Below are positions 37,185 through 45,842 of a stretch of 64,000 bases of DNA, piece after piece. The stretch is taken from positions 496,001 to 560,000 of the forward strand of contig OY776489.1 of NCBI GenBank assembly GCA_963675655.1. The letters run 5' to 3'. The position numbers and the translations under genes were made by a program. Within the stretch, counting starts at the first letter, position 1; every line of letters begins with the position of its first letter. Under the pieces are notes generated by a model that saw only the letters and a program-made list of their open reading frames with translations, did no database searches and was not told the DNA's origin. This DNA is from CAXXOK01 sp963675655 (GTDB lineage Bacteria > Bacillota > Clostridia > Christensenellales > Aristaeellaceae).

Positions 37185-37213
37185 ATTATACATGTAAAAC
37201 AAGGCAAAAGCAA
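37185..37213 (-). promoter_or_regulatory. Promoter of the HD-GYP operon
   Basis: On the minus strand TTGCTT (37213-37208), 17 bases, TATAAT (37190-37185), 38 bases before the first start codon. Confidence 0.7.
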
Positions 37214-37269
37214 CTAACACAATACGCTGCGCCTGATAAAGATACAAGTATATACGCATTGTGAACAGC

Positions 37270-37325
37270 AAAAAAACAGGGCCGCAGCGTTCCCGGCGGC
37301 GCCTGCGCAAACCACGGTCCTGCAG
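37270..37325 (-). terminator. Probable terminator of the first sugar ABC/two-component operon
   Basis: A long GC-rich imperfect hairpin (about 37279-37321) exits on the minus strand into seven T (37276-37270). It lies between the response regulator stop and the next promoter. Confidence 0.55.
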
Positions 37326-37508
37326 GAAGAAAACGCGGCAGAGCCCTATATAAAGCGCTTTTAACTTATCTCTATGATATTATATGGATAAATACGGCAA
37401 CCTTTATTACATGGTTTGTTCTTCCCGATGAAAGCTTTCAGCTGTATTTCCAGCAATGGCAGGTTGAAAAATATTTCTACCTTTCGGCCTGCCTATACAT
37501 TATTTCCG

Positions 37509-38258
37509 TTACACCAGGTGGGAATTGCGGTATTCGTTTGCCGTCATTCCTTCGATCTTTTTAAAAACACGCGAAAAATGCCCCGCATCCGTATAGCCGA
37601 CCATCTCGCAGATTTCGCCAATCTTTAAACCCGGGTCTGCCAATAGCCGTTTTGCGGTTTGGATTCTTGTATCGTTTAGCAGTTCATAAAAATTTTTACC
37701 CGTATGCTTATTAAGCAATTTGGATAGGTGCCACTGCGAAACATAACAGTGGTCGGCAAGGTCCTGCAAGGTCAGCTTTCCACTGTAATGCTCGCGTATG
37801 TATTCCATCGCCTGCCGGACGATGAAAGAGCCCGCGTTTTGTTCCTCGCCATCCGCTGCTTGCTCCCGCCTATTTTCCCACTCCTGTGAAAGGTTCTCCA
37901 CCATGGTAGTTAGCGCTTCGTCGATTTCGTTCATACGCGATGGTTTTAGCAGCAGCCGCGTAACGCCCAGCCGTATAGCTTCCTGCGCGTATTTAAAATC
38001 CCGATACCCGGTGAGTACGGTTACCTGCAAATGGGGAAACTCACTTTTCAGCCCTGCCAACATGGTCAGGCCGTCCGCGTCGGGCATTTTGATGTCCGTA
38101 AAAACAATATCGGGGGCATGTAAACGAATCGCCTTGGCTCCGGTTTCGGCGTTAAACGCCGTCGCGGCAACGGTGCAGCCATACTTTTGCCAGTTGACTA
38201 CTTTTTTAAGCCCTTCTACGATAATGCTTTCATCGTCAATCAAAACGACCTTATACAT
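37509..38258 (-). CDS. AraC-type response regulator (YesN-like), sugar system 1
   Basis: Two-component response regulator of 249 residues. The receiver domain (1-120) has the acidic pocket (LIDDE), phosphoacceptor Asp55 in FTDIKMP, and the conserved Lys in LLLKPSR. The C-terminal AraC/XylS DNA-binding domain (about 145-245) has both helix-turn-helix motifs: LTLQDLADHCYVSQWHLSKL, and KIGEICEMVGYTDAGHFSRV followed by FKKIEGMTANEYR. It is the last gene of the operon kinase, binding protein, permease, permease, regulator. It presumably takes phosphate from the kinase at 41550-43307 and activates this importer in response to its sugar. Confidence 0.93.
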   Translation of the reverse strand: MYKVVLIDDESIIVEGLKKVVNWQKYGCTVAATAFNAETGAKAIRLHAPDIVFTDIKMPDADGLTMLAGLKSEFPHLQVTVLTGYRDFKYAQEAIRLGVTRLLLKPSRMNEIDEALTTMVENLSQEWENRREQAADGEEQNAGSFIVRQAMEYIREHYSGKLTLQDLADHCYVSQWHLSKLLNKHTGKNFYELLNDTRIQTAKRLLADPGLKIGEICEMVGYTDAGHFSRVFKKIEGMTANEYRNSHLV

Positions 38259-38298
38259 AGCGCCTCCACGGATGGTCTTTTTTTCATCATATCACAGT

Positions 38299-39201
38299 TC
38301 AACCTTTGATGGCACCAACCGTCAGCCCTTTGATGATATTTTTTTGCAGAAAGATGTAGACAATGAGTACCGGAAACACCACCAGCACAACGGCTGCCGC
38401 CATGAGACCGTAGTTTACGCCCGCCTGCGAGCTGATCTCGTTTAAAAGCAAAGTGATTGTTTTCTCCTTTGGATAGCGCAGCATGAACATCTGCGTAAAC
38501 AAATCGTTGTACGACCATAGAAAGGAGAAGATTGCCACCGTTGCAAAGGATGGCCTGGCAACCGGAATGATAATTTTCGAATAAATCTGCAATACCCTAC
38601 AACCATCCAGATAGGCCGATTCTTCTAAATCGATGGGCACCGACCGGATGAAGCCCATGAGCACAATGATTGCAAACGACAGGTTGCCCGCAATTTGCGG
38701 CAGGATGACCGACAGCAGCGATGCCCAGCGGTTGCCGGAGCTGGCAATGCCCAGTACAACCTCCATACGGAATACCGGGATAATCGTAGAAAACACTGGA
38801 AACATCATGCTGGCAACCACAAGGCTGTAGATGCCCTTTTTCCCTTTAAAAGAATAACGCACCAGCCCATATGCCGCCAGCCCCGCCAGCATAACGACCA
38901 GTACCGTTACCGTAACGGAGATGATAAAGCTGTTGGTGTACGCGTTAAAGAAATTGGAACGCTCCATGGCAGTATGGTAGTTATCCATAGTAAAGCTGCT
39001 CGCCCACGGCCATGGAATGGAGAAGGAATCGGATCGAATTTCTCCTTTTTTACGAAACGAATTCAAAATAACCCAAATAAACGGATACACCGTCGTAATG
39101 CCCCACACGGTCAGCAGCAGGTATGTAAAAAAGCGTGAAAGCGAACCTTTACGCCGGGGATGATGTGCATTGGTTTTCACCATGACGCTGTTCATTTGCA
39201 T
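38299..39201 (-). CDS. Carbohydrate ABC importer permease, MalG type, system 1
   Basis: Inner-membrane permease of 300 residues with six predicted helices. The binding-protein-dependent transport EAA loop is visible as LEESAYLDGCRVLQIYSKII, followed by the family C-terminus ending IIKGLTVGAIKG. It forms a heterodimer with the MalF-type permease encoded just upstream (4-base gap, with its ribosome binding site GGAGGAG inside the end of that gene). No ATPase gene lies in the cluster, as is usual for CUT1 importers of Clostridia that share an MsmX/MsiK-like ATPase encoded elsewhere. Confidence 0.93.
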   Translation of the reverse strand: MQMNSVMVKTNAHHPRRKGSLSRFFTYLLLTVWGITTVYPFIWVILNSFRKKGEIRSDSFSIPWPWASSFTMDNYHTAMERSNFFNAYTNSFIISVTVTVLVVMLAGLAAYGLVRYSFKGKKGIYSLVVASMMFPVFSTIIPVFRMEVVLGIASSGNRWASLLSVILPQIAGNLSFAIIVLMGFIRSVPIDLEESAYLDGCRVLQIYSKIIIPVARPSFATVAIFSFLWSYNDLFTQMFMLRYPKEKTITLLLNEISSQAGVNYGLMAAAVVLVVFPVLIVYIFLQKNIIKGLTVGAIKG

Positions 39202-39205
39202 GCCC

Positions 39206-40096
39206 TTAATACTCCTCCTGCTTAAATACGTTGTTCGCTATAAACGCAAGCACTACACCGAGCACCACAATCAAAACCGCAATGGCGGACGAATAGTCCA
39301 CGTCGCCCTTTAAGAACGCCTGATTGTACATATACGTTCCGGTTAGCCAGGATTTATCCAGCGGAATACCCGCGCCCATCATAACCCAGGGCAGATCGAA
39401 CACCTTAAGCGCCCCGGTAATAGCCAGCACCAAACACGTACTCAGCACATTGCGAATCAACGGCAGCTTGATATGCGTTGTCATTTGGAGGCCTGTTGCG
39501 CCGTCGATTTTCGCCGCTTCGTAAATATCAGGGGATATATTGTTTAAGCCTGTAACCAGAATGACAAAGTAAAAGCCTACATATTGCCACATTACAGGCG
39601 CAAGCATCGTGACTAAGTAATGGTCCAGATCCTTCCAGTCTATGTTTTCCGTCAACCCAAACAGATTTTTTAGCAGCTGGTTCAGCATGCCGCCGTTATA
39701 CAGGAAGATAAGGTTAAACATCAGCCCCAACGCCGTTGCGCTGATAACAATGGGGAAAAAGTACACGGTTCTAAAAAACTGCGCGCCTACGGTTATGTTA
39801 TCTACCAGTAAGGAGAGCAGCAGTGCAATGCCCACCTGAAACACGATGGTCGTCAGCGTTAAAATCAGCGTATTTTTCAGCGCCGTCAGCATATGTGCAT
39901 CCTGAAACATTCTGCTGTAATTGGCGTACCACGGTTGATTCAGTCCCTCCGCCGCTGTGCCTAGTCCCGAAATGTTCATCATACTGTTGATGATGTTCTG
40001 TACAAACGGGTAGTACAGAAAGATGCCTAAAAACAGAAAAGCAGGTGTCAGGAAAATGAGCAGCGGGGTTTTATTGCGGTATATCGAGGAGTTCAT
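39206..40096 (-). CDS. Carbohydrate ABC importer permease, MalF type, system 1
   Basis: Inner-membrane permease of 296 residues with six predicted helices. The EAA loop reads YEAAKIDGATGLQMTTHIKL, the contact site for the shared ATPase. An N-terminal segment NKTPLLIFLTPAFLFLGIFLYYP is typical of sugar-type MalF/LplB/UgpA permeases. The start ATG follows AAGGGGAT. It lies 71 bases after the binding-protein gene; that gap holds an 11-bp hairpin (40119-40149) likely to stabilise the binding-protein mRNA. Confidence 0.93.
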   Translation of the reverse strand: MNSSIYRNKTPLLIFLTPAFLFLGIFLYYPFVQNIINSMMNISGLGTAAEGLNQPWYANYSRMFQDAHMLTALKNTLILTLTTIVFQVGIALLLSLLVDNITVGAQFFRTVYFFPIVISATALGLMFNLIFLYNGGMLNQLLKNLFGLTENIDWKDLDHYLVTMLAPVMWQYVGFYFVILVTGLNNISPDIYEAAKIDGATGLQMTTHIKLPLIRNVLSTCLVLAITGALKVFDLPWVMMGAGIPLDKSWLTGTYMYNQAFLKGDVDYSSAIAVLIVVLGVVLAFIANNVFKQEEY

Positions 40097-40118
40097 GGCT
40101 TTATCCCCTTTTCAAAGA

Positions 40119-40149
40119 TCAAAGGGGCTACGAAGCGCAGCCCCTTTGA
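40119..40149 (-). promoter_or_regulatory. Hairpin between binding protein and permease genes, system 1
   Basis: An 11-bp perfect stem (40119-40129 with 40139-40149) with a 9-base loop and no T run on the minus strand. It probably protects the 3' end of the binding-protein mRNA and lowers permease expression relative to it. Confidence 0.65.
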
Positions 40150-40167
40150 TTAGCGCGAGATTTCCTT

Positions 40168-41439
40168 TTAGTGCAGCTGGATGGCCAGCGCGGAAGCAAT
40201 CGCATCCATCGCGGTCATGCCGCCGGTGACGATGTTCTTCACGTTTGCGAACAGGTCGGCGCGCGCTTCGGAGGTAAGCGAATCCTGCACAGCGCCGACG
40301 ATGCTGGTTACGCCGCCGGCCATTTCGGCCGCGGACTGCTGCAAGGCATTGAGGTTGGCGGGAGCCGCGCCGTTTTTCAGCGCTGTGACTTCCGTGGTAA
40401 CGAAGGTAGAAAGCACTTCATCGCTGGTCATGTATTCAATGAACTTGATCGCGGCATCGCGCTTGGTTTCATCTTCCCATGCTTGTCGGGTGATGTAATA
40501 CCCCATGGAGATACCGCCGATAATGTCGGTCGCGCTTCTTTCACCCTTGCCCGGTACGTAAGAGATTGCAAAATCATCCAGCGTATCGGCGCAATTCTCG
40601 GTAAAGTAGCCCACTTTCCAGGAGCCGTCAATCAGGAAGGCAGCTTCGCCGTCAGCCAGCAGCTGCACCGTTTCGGCATCGGTCGCGGTCAGCGTGTTCT
40701 TAGGCAGGTAACCCATATCGTAGAGCTGTTTGATATCTTCAAAACCGGCTGCCCATTTCTGCGCGGTCGCGTCGTCGGCAGCGGCGGGCAAGTCGAGGTG
40801 GTTGGCGGTGTTGCCATTGTTGTAAACGGCGAACTCAAACCAGTAATGCGGCACTTCCTGTAAGGATACGGCAACCGGGGTGTAACCGGCATCCTTGATC
40901 TTCTGGCAATCCGTCAGGAACTGATCCCACGTATAATCCGCGCCGGGCATTTCCACACCAGCCGCTTCCAGCACCTTTTTATTGACAAACAGGCTTTCCC
41001 AATAGCCGCTGGAAGGAATGGCATATACCTGACCATCCGCAGGAGAGGCAACCAGCATATCTTCCTTCATGTTATCGGCATATTCGGGGTACACTTCGCG
41101 GATTTCCGCCAGCGAAACCACTTTGCCCGCCTGTACAATCGTGTTGGCGTCGGAACCGAGGAAGTAGAATAATACATCGGGTTCGGTGCCGGCCTCAAAG
41201 TCCGTAAGCACCTTCGCCTTCCATTCTTCGTTGGACGTTGCAGAGGCATCCAGCACGGTATTGCCGGTTGCTGCTTCGTACCCGGCAAGCGCCGTTTCGT
41301 AGTTGGAGCGGTTGCCATCGTCCCCGCCGTAGGATGTAACAACGGTAATTTCCACCGCAGAAGATTCGGCCGCCGCGCAGCCGGCAAAAGCCGACAGCAC
41401 CAACGCAATCGCCGTAAGCAGAGCAAGTGCCTTTTTCAT
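40168..41439 (-). CDS. Extracellular sugar-binding lipoprotein, system 1
   Basis: Substrate-binding protein of a CUT1 carbohydrate importer, 423 residues. The signal peptide MKKALALLTAIALVLSAFAG ends in a cysteine at residue 21, a lipobox-like site (FAGC), so it is probably a lipoprotein on the outer face of the membrane. Family features include AVEITVVTSYGGDDGNRSNY, DVLFYFLGSDANTIVQAGKV, YAIPSSGYWESLFVNKKVLE and a late INDGSWKVGYF-like LIDGSWKVGYF segment, as in family 1 extracellular solute-binding proteins. The ligand, a mono- or oligosaccharide, cannot be told. Start ATG follows GGAGGG. A 110-base gap separates it from the kinase; a TTGGGA, 18 bases, TATACT promoter candidate with an ATACAT/ATGTAT dyad at 41500-41512 lies there. 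Confidence 0.93.
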   Translation of the reverse strand: MKKALALLTAIALVLSAFAGCAAAESSAVEITVVTSYGGDDGNRSNYETALAGYEAATGNTVLDASATSNEEWKAKVLTDFEAGTEPDVLFYFLGSDANTIVQAGKVVSLAEIREVYPEYADNMKEDMLVASPADGQVYAIPSSGYWESLFVNKKVLEAAGVEMPGADYTWDQFLTDCQKIKDAGYTPVAVSLQEVPHYWFEFAVYNNGNTANHLDLPAAADDATAQKWAAGFEDIKQLYDMGYLPKNTLTATDAETVQLLADGEAAFLIDGSWKVGYFTENCADTLDDFAISYVPGKGERSATDIIGGISMGYYITRQAWEDETKRDAAIKFIEYMTSDEVLSTFVTTEVTALKNGAAPANLNALQQSAAEMAGGVTSIVGAVQDSLTSEARADLFANVKNIVTGGMTAMDAIASALAIQLH

Positions 41440-41549
41440 AGTATTCCCTCCATATTTTATTATTCAGGAAGCCAAGTCATCTTTGACCATGCTCAAAGTA
41501 TACATTATGTATGAATATCATCCCAATAGATACAATTGGTTTTTATTGC

Positions 41550-43307
41550 TTATCGTTGGCTCATCTTGCCATCTGCATACAACACAGCAAAGGCAATGTC
41601 CGGCAGGAGGATGCGGGCGATTACGGTATCGTGCCTGGTTTCAAATATATCAAGGCTCCCCCGCTGGCCGCACAGGATTTTCAGCCTCCGGTACACATTC
41701 CGAATACCGATATAGCTTTGTGTGTTGTTCTCTTTTAAACTTTCTCCATTCCACATCAACGCCTCGCGGATTCTGGCACGGTCTTTATCCGTAATCGTGC
41801 CGGTGTTCTCCACTTCGATCACCAGATCGCTGCCTTCCATCCACCCGCGCAGCTTAATTTCTCCGTGTTGCTGCTGTGCAATGCCGTGCTCGTATGCGTT
41901 TTCCACTAGCGGTTGTAAAATCAGGCAAGGCACCAGCGCCCGCATAATTTGATCGTCCATTTCTTTGGTTACCGTCAGCCGGTCGCCCAGCCGCTCGGAA
42001 AGGATATATAGGTACGCATCCACATACACCAGTTCCTGCTGCATGGTACCCCGCGCCAAGCCGCCCCGCGCCGTGGCCGCATCCAGCATAACGGACAGCG
42101 CTTCGATCATCCGGGCTACCTTATCGCTGTTGCCCATGCGGGCCTCCCACGCAACCGCCTCCAGCGTATTGTTCAAAAAATGCGGGTTAATCTGCGAGCG
42201 CAGCGCCTGCACACGCGCATCCTGCAGCGCAATCTGCTCCTGATAGATATGGTTAAATTGGCTCTCGATCTGCTTGGACATGCTGTTAAACCGATCCGTC
42301 AAATCATAAAACTCTCTGCTGGCAGGCATTTTGGTAACGGTATAGCCCCGTTCGCCTGCCTCCATATGCTCCGTCGCTTCCAGCAGGGCATCCATCGGCC
42401 GCGACACAAAGTGGTAGTACGCCCAGAGCGTAAAAACCAGCATGGGAATCATCAACAGACCCATTAAAAAGTAGGTTTTCCCCACGCCCACCATGTCGTT
42501 TTCCAGCGCGCTGTTGTCCGTAGCGATGGAGAACCGCACGGTATGCCCGGATGCTTTTACCGTTTGAGTTCGATCGTAGGGTTCTGCCCCGGAGGCGCCG
42601 CCGGTGATTCGCTTTACCGTGCCGTTTTCGCCCGTATACTGAACCGTTACGGTTTGGTCAATTTCAATTTGGGCAGCTTGCAGCCATACGATGGTGTCAA
42701 TTCCTTCAAAAATGGTATCTTCATTGCATTCCATCACAATCACCGCAAACGGCTGAAAGCTGCTGTCCACAATGTTACGCACCATATACAGCGCATCCCC
42801 GAAGCGGTAAAAACCGATACTTGTACCCAGCGCCTCGTGCAGCGCAGCAATCTGTTCGTGTGCCTGATCCTTATATTCCTGTAAATTGACGATTTCACCC
42901 GCATCCAAGCGGTTACTCTCATAATAAATCGTTTCCGGATGGCGGGTAAAAAAGAGGAAGGTGGCGTTAAAGAGGTTATTATATCCGTATTGCTGCATCA
43001 GGTATTGGTTAACCGTATCATACAGCATAATTTCGTCGCTATTGGCGACGTACTTCGTATAAGCCGTTTTGATGGTATCATCGTACGTACTGGCGCGGGA
43101 CGCATCCATGGCGCTTTCCAGCTGCTCCTGAGTATGGCTCACCGCGTTTTCCACGCTGCTCGTGATTGTGCTTTCCATTTTTTCACGCATCGTATTGCTG
43201 AGCGAATCTCTGGCGTACAGCAAAATGACGCTGAACGGCACCAGCCAGCAAATCGCAATAATAATCAGCAAGCTCCATTTCAGGGAGCGCCCCTTGCTCT
43301 TTTTCAT
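41550..43307 (-). CDS. YesM-type sensor histidine kinase, sugar system 1
   Basis: Membrane sensor kinase of 585 residues. A first membrane helix (about 10-32) precedes an extracellular cache-like sensor domain to about residue 285. A second helix and a HAMP domain (SRPMDALLEATEHMEAGERG) follow. The kinase part is the His_kinase family with phosphoacceptor His in QINPHFLNNTLEAVAWEA, and the ATPase core has LVENAYEHGI and the glycine-poor YIGIRNVYRRL loop. It heads the operon with the binding protein, permeases and response regulator, a setting typical of extracellular polysaccharide or oligosaccharide sensing (YesMN-like). GGAGG precedes the ATG. Confidence 0.92.
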   Translation of the reverse strand: MKKSKGRSLKWSLLIIIAICWLVPFSVILLYARDSLSNTMREKMESTITSSVENAVSHTQEQLESAMDASRASTYDDTIKTAYTKYVANSDEIMLYDTVNQYLMQQYGYNNLFNATFLFFTRHPETIYYESNRLDAGEIVNLQEYKDQAHEQIAALHEALGTSIGFYRFGDALYMVRNIVDSSFQPFAVIVMECNEDTIFEGIDTIVWLQAAQIEIDQTVTVQYTGENGTVKRITGGASGAEPYDRTQTVKASGHTVRFSIATDNSALENDMVGVGKTYFLMGLLMIPMLVFTLWAYYHFVSRPMDALLEATEHMEAGERGYTVTKMPASREFYDLTDRFNSMSKQIESQFNHIYQEQIALQDARVQALRSQINPHFLNNTLEAVAWEARMGNSDKVARMIEALSVMLDAATARGGLARGTMQQELVYVDAYLYILSERLGDRLTVTKEMDDQIMRALVPCLILQPLVENAYEHGIAQQQHGEIKLRGWMEGSDLVIEVENTGTITDKDRARIREALMWNGESLKENNTQSYIGIRNVYRRLKILCGQRGSLDIFETRHDTVIARILLPDIAFAVLYADGKMSQR

Positions 43308-43655
43308 ACCCCTGCCTCCGTTTCCATGACGGTTTTGGCTCTATCCTATCGCTGCGCCTGTCGCGCCCTATATTCCATATGCTCATCGTATCATTTTTTA
43401 TCAACTATTTCCTTACCTGTTGATGTGGAATTTTCTCTTTTTTTGTGCACAAAATGAATCCGGAAGAGCAGCGCACTTCCGGTTGGTACAACAAAGCAAT
43501 ACCTTGCCAAATACACTGCGTACATCCCTGCCGCTCGCCTACCCGGCAGAAAGCATGCGGCACGCCACGGTATTACCTTGCCCCTCGCCTATTTGCGATC
43601 TTCATTTTTCAATCGTCAGTTTAAGCCATGCAATTGTTAGCCTGCCAAATACAGA
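43308..43655. other. Intergenic region between kinase 1 and nicotinate phosphoribosyltransferase
   Basis: About 350 bases upstream of the kinase operon. A weak minus-strand promoter (TTGATA near 43404) is possible. No gene is supported; the plus-strand frame at 43420-43752 has no recognisable product. Confidence 0.35.
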
Positions 43656-43746
43656 AAACCAGCCGTCGGCATCAACGCGCCCTTCCCCATTACGAGGTTT
43701 GCGCCAACAATGCTCCCAAAGCGCCAACGCCGTCCACGGCTGGTTT
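43656..43746 (-). terminator. Large hairpin, possible terminator of pncB
   Basis: An 11-bp perfect outer stem (43656-43666 with 43736-43746) encloses a structured 69-base interior and exits on the minus strand into TTTTCTGTA. It lies 118 bases after the pncB stop. Confidence 0.4.
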
Positions 43747-43863
43747 GTTTGAATCATGCTATGAGGTTGCCTGAAAACCCCCTATTCCACAGATTGCGCT
43801 GCTACTGTTCACAGTGTCGCCAACAACAGCCCAAGGCATCATCATACGGCTCGTCTATACCCT

Positions 43864-45318
43864 TTACAGCCTTTTCCCTGCCGACGCCCGCGCGCACATC
43901 TCCGTTTTCAATTCCCACAGCTTCCGGGATAAATCCACATAATACCGGTGCGGGTTTTCAAAACGCTTCACTTCCTCCCAGAGGGAATCCACCTGTGCCA
44001 TGCAGTAGGCGCGAATCTCCCCGACAGGCGGCGACTGGTATACCTGTTTTCCGTTCTGAAAAATCGGCTGCAACAGCTGTTTGACCGAAAAATCATTCAA
44101 GGTTTTAGTTTTCCATGTTGCCTCGGGATCGAAAATCGTATACGGTCCGTTACCGGCCACAACCTCATCGTGCATACAAAGCAAATCCGCCATTGCTTTC
44201 CCACTTGCATGGTCGTAAAAACGGTAAGCCTTTTTATAATGCGGGTTGATGATTTTTCCGGTATCTTCGCTAATTTTGATGCGCGGCTGCAATGCGCCGT
44301 CCTCGCCTTCCACCGCGACCAGCTTATACACCCCGTCCAGCACGGCGGAGCTCTTGGCGGTAATCATCCGTTCGCCCACGCCGAATGTATCGATGCAGGC
44401 GCCCTGCGTTAGCACATCCTCAATCAGGTATTCATCCAGCGAGTTGGATACGACGATTTTACAGTTGGTCAATCCAGCTTCATCCAGCATTTTTCTGGCT
44501 TTCTTTGTTAAATAGGCAATATCGCCCGAATCAATCCGAATGCCGCAATCCGTAATACCGCGCGGCAGCAGTACCTCCCGAAAGACACGAATCGCGTTTG
44601 GGATGCCACTTTTAAGCACATTGTACGTATCCACCAGTAAAACAGCATTGGTCGGGTACATCTCGCAGTAGATACGGAAGGCTTCATACTCCGTATCGAA
44701 CACCTGCACCCACGAGTGCGCCATGGTTCCACCCGCCGGAACGCCGTATAACTCGTCCGTCAAGGTACAGGCCGTGCCCGCACAGCCGCCGATATAGGCG
44801 GCGCGGGCGCCTTTCACAGCGCCCTGTACGCCCTGCGCCCTGCGCGAGCCAAACTCCAGCACCGTTCGCCCCTGCGCAGCGCGCACGATGCGGTTGGCTT
44901 TGGTCGCAATTAAGGATTGGTGGTTGATCGTCATCAGCAGGAAGGTTTCTAGCAGCTGCGCTTCAATAATCGGCGCGCGAACGGTGAGAATCGGCTCGTT
45001 GGGAAACACGCAGGTTCCTTCTGGTACGGCAAAAATATCCCCGGTAAAACGGAGGTTTTGCAGATACGCCAGAAAGCGCTCATCAAAAATATTTTTGGAA
45101 CGGAAATACTGAATGTCCTTTTCGTCGAAGTGCAGGTTGTTAATATAGTCGATTACCTGCTCCAGCCCGGCGGCGATCACAAACCCTCCGCCATCCGGCA
45201 CTGTGCGGTAAAACAGATCAAAATAGGCAACGCGTTGGTCCTGCCCGCTTTTAAGGTATCCATTTCCCATGGTAAATTCGTAGAAATCGCAAAGCATTGA
45301 TAAATTGGCTTCTTCCAT
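43864..45318 (-). CDS. pncB: Nicotinate phosphoribosyltransferase
   Basis: Cytoplasmic NAD-salvage enzyme, 484 residues, converting nicotinate and PRPP to nicotinate mononucleotide with ATP. The N-terminus LSMLCDFYEFTMGNGYLKSG, the phosphoribosyl-binding region EFGSRRAQGVQGAVKGARAA, the DSGDI motif (GIRIDSGDIAYL) and FGVGERMIT are all family hallmarks. ATG at 45318 follows AAAGGGGAT and gives the family's usual start; 40 additional upstream codons are not protein-like. It is a single gene, divergent from the GH94 operon. The length fits the long bacterial PncB form. Confidence 0.95.
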   Translation of the reverse strand: MEEANLSMLCDFYEFTMGNGYLKSGQDQRVAYFDLFYRTVPDGGGFVIAAGLEQVIDYINNLHFDEKDIQYFRSKNIFDERFLAYLQNLRFTGDIFAVPEGTCVFPNEPILTVRAPIIEAQLLETFLLMTINHQSLIATKANRIVRAAQGRTVLEFGSRRAQGVQGAVKGARAAYIGGCAGTACTLTDELYGVPAGGTMAHSWVQVFDTEYEAFRIYCEMYPTNAVLLVDTYNVLKSGIPNAIRVFREVLLPRGITDCGIRIDSGDIAYLTKKARKMLDEAGLTNCKIVVSNSLDEYLIEDVLTQGACIDTFGVGERMITAKSSAVLDGVYKLVAVEGEDGALQPRIKISEDTGKIINPHYKKAYRFYDHASGKAMADLLCMHDEVVAGNGPYTIFDPEATWKTKTLNDFSVKQLLQPIFQNGKQVYQSPPVGEIRAYCMAQVDSLWEEVKRFENPHRYYVDLSRKLWELKTEMCARASAGKRL

Positions 45319-45783
45319 CGTCTTTCTATCCCCTTTATTCGTAAACCGGTTATACTGCCGTATCGCATAGTGTTCGGCGCTACATGCCGCCGTTTCGAGC
45401 GGTGGTGTTATAATCGGAAAAAACCGCGCATCCGCCACCCGCGCACATTGCTATTATAACACCTTTTCTCCAGCATAACGCGCCTACACGCTATACAGCG
45501 GAAATTGTTCACGGCCCTCGCATGGTACTATTTCATCCCGCATCTTTCCGCCAGAGCGCCTATAGCGCTTAAGCGTGTTCAACTTATACTCCTTTAACCT
45601 CTGCATTCCAATCCGTATATGGTATGCAGCACCCAAACCATGCGCAAGAAATACCACCCGTTTCCCGAAGCCTATCGGCCCTGTTTACAATATCGCTTCG
45701 TTCCCCCGGAAGAACCGCCGTTGCAACCAGCGGAAAAAACGGATATCAGCACAAGGAGAAACAAGAAGATGCATTTCTGTCCA
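45319..45783. other. Divergent intergenic region between pncB and the GH94 operon
   Basis: About 465 bases holding promoters for both sides. Two TATAAT-containing sequences on the minus strand near 45405-45465 lack good -35 boxes. Open frame continues upstream of the GH94 start, but it has no ribosome binding site and unrelated sequence. Confidence 0.4.
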
Positions 45784-45812
45784 TTAAGCCTCCTCGTTCT
45801 TTTTACTATAAT
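45784..45812 (+). promoter_or_regulatory. Probable promoter of the GH94/phosphohexomutase operon
   Basis: TATAAT at 45807-45812, with a weak TTAAGC -35 box at 45784-45789 (17 bases apart), which suggests an activator-dependent promoter. The GH94 start is 31 bases downstream. Confidence 0.5.
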
Positions 45813-45842
45813 CAAAGCAGAACAATCGAGAGGTATGACGAT

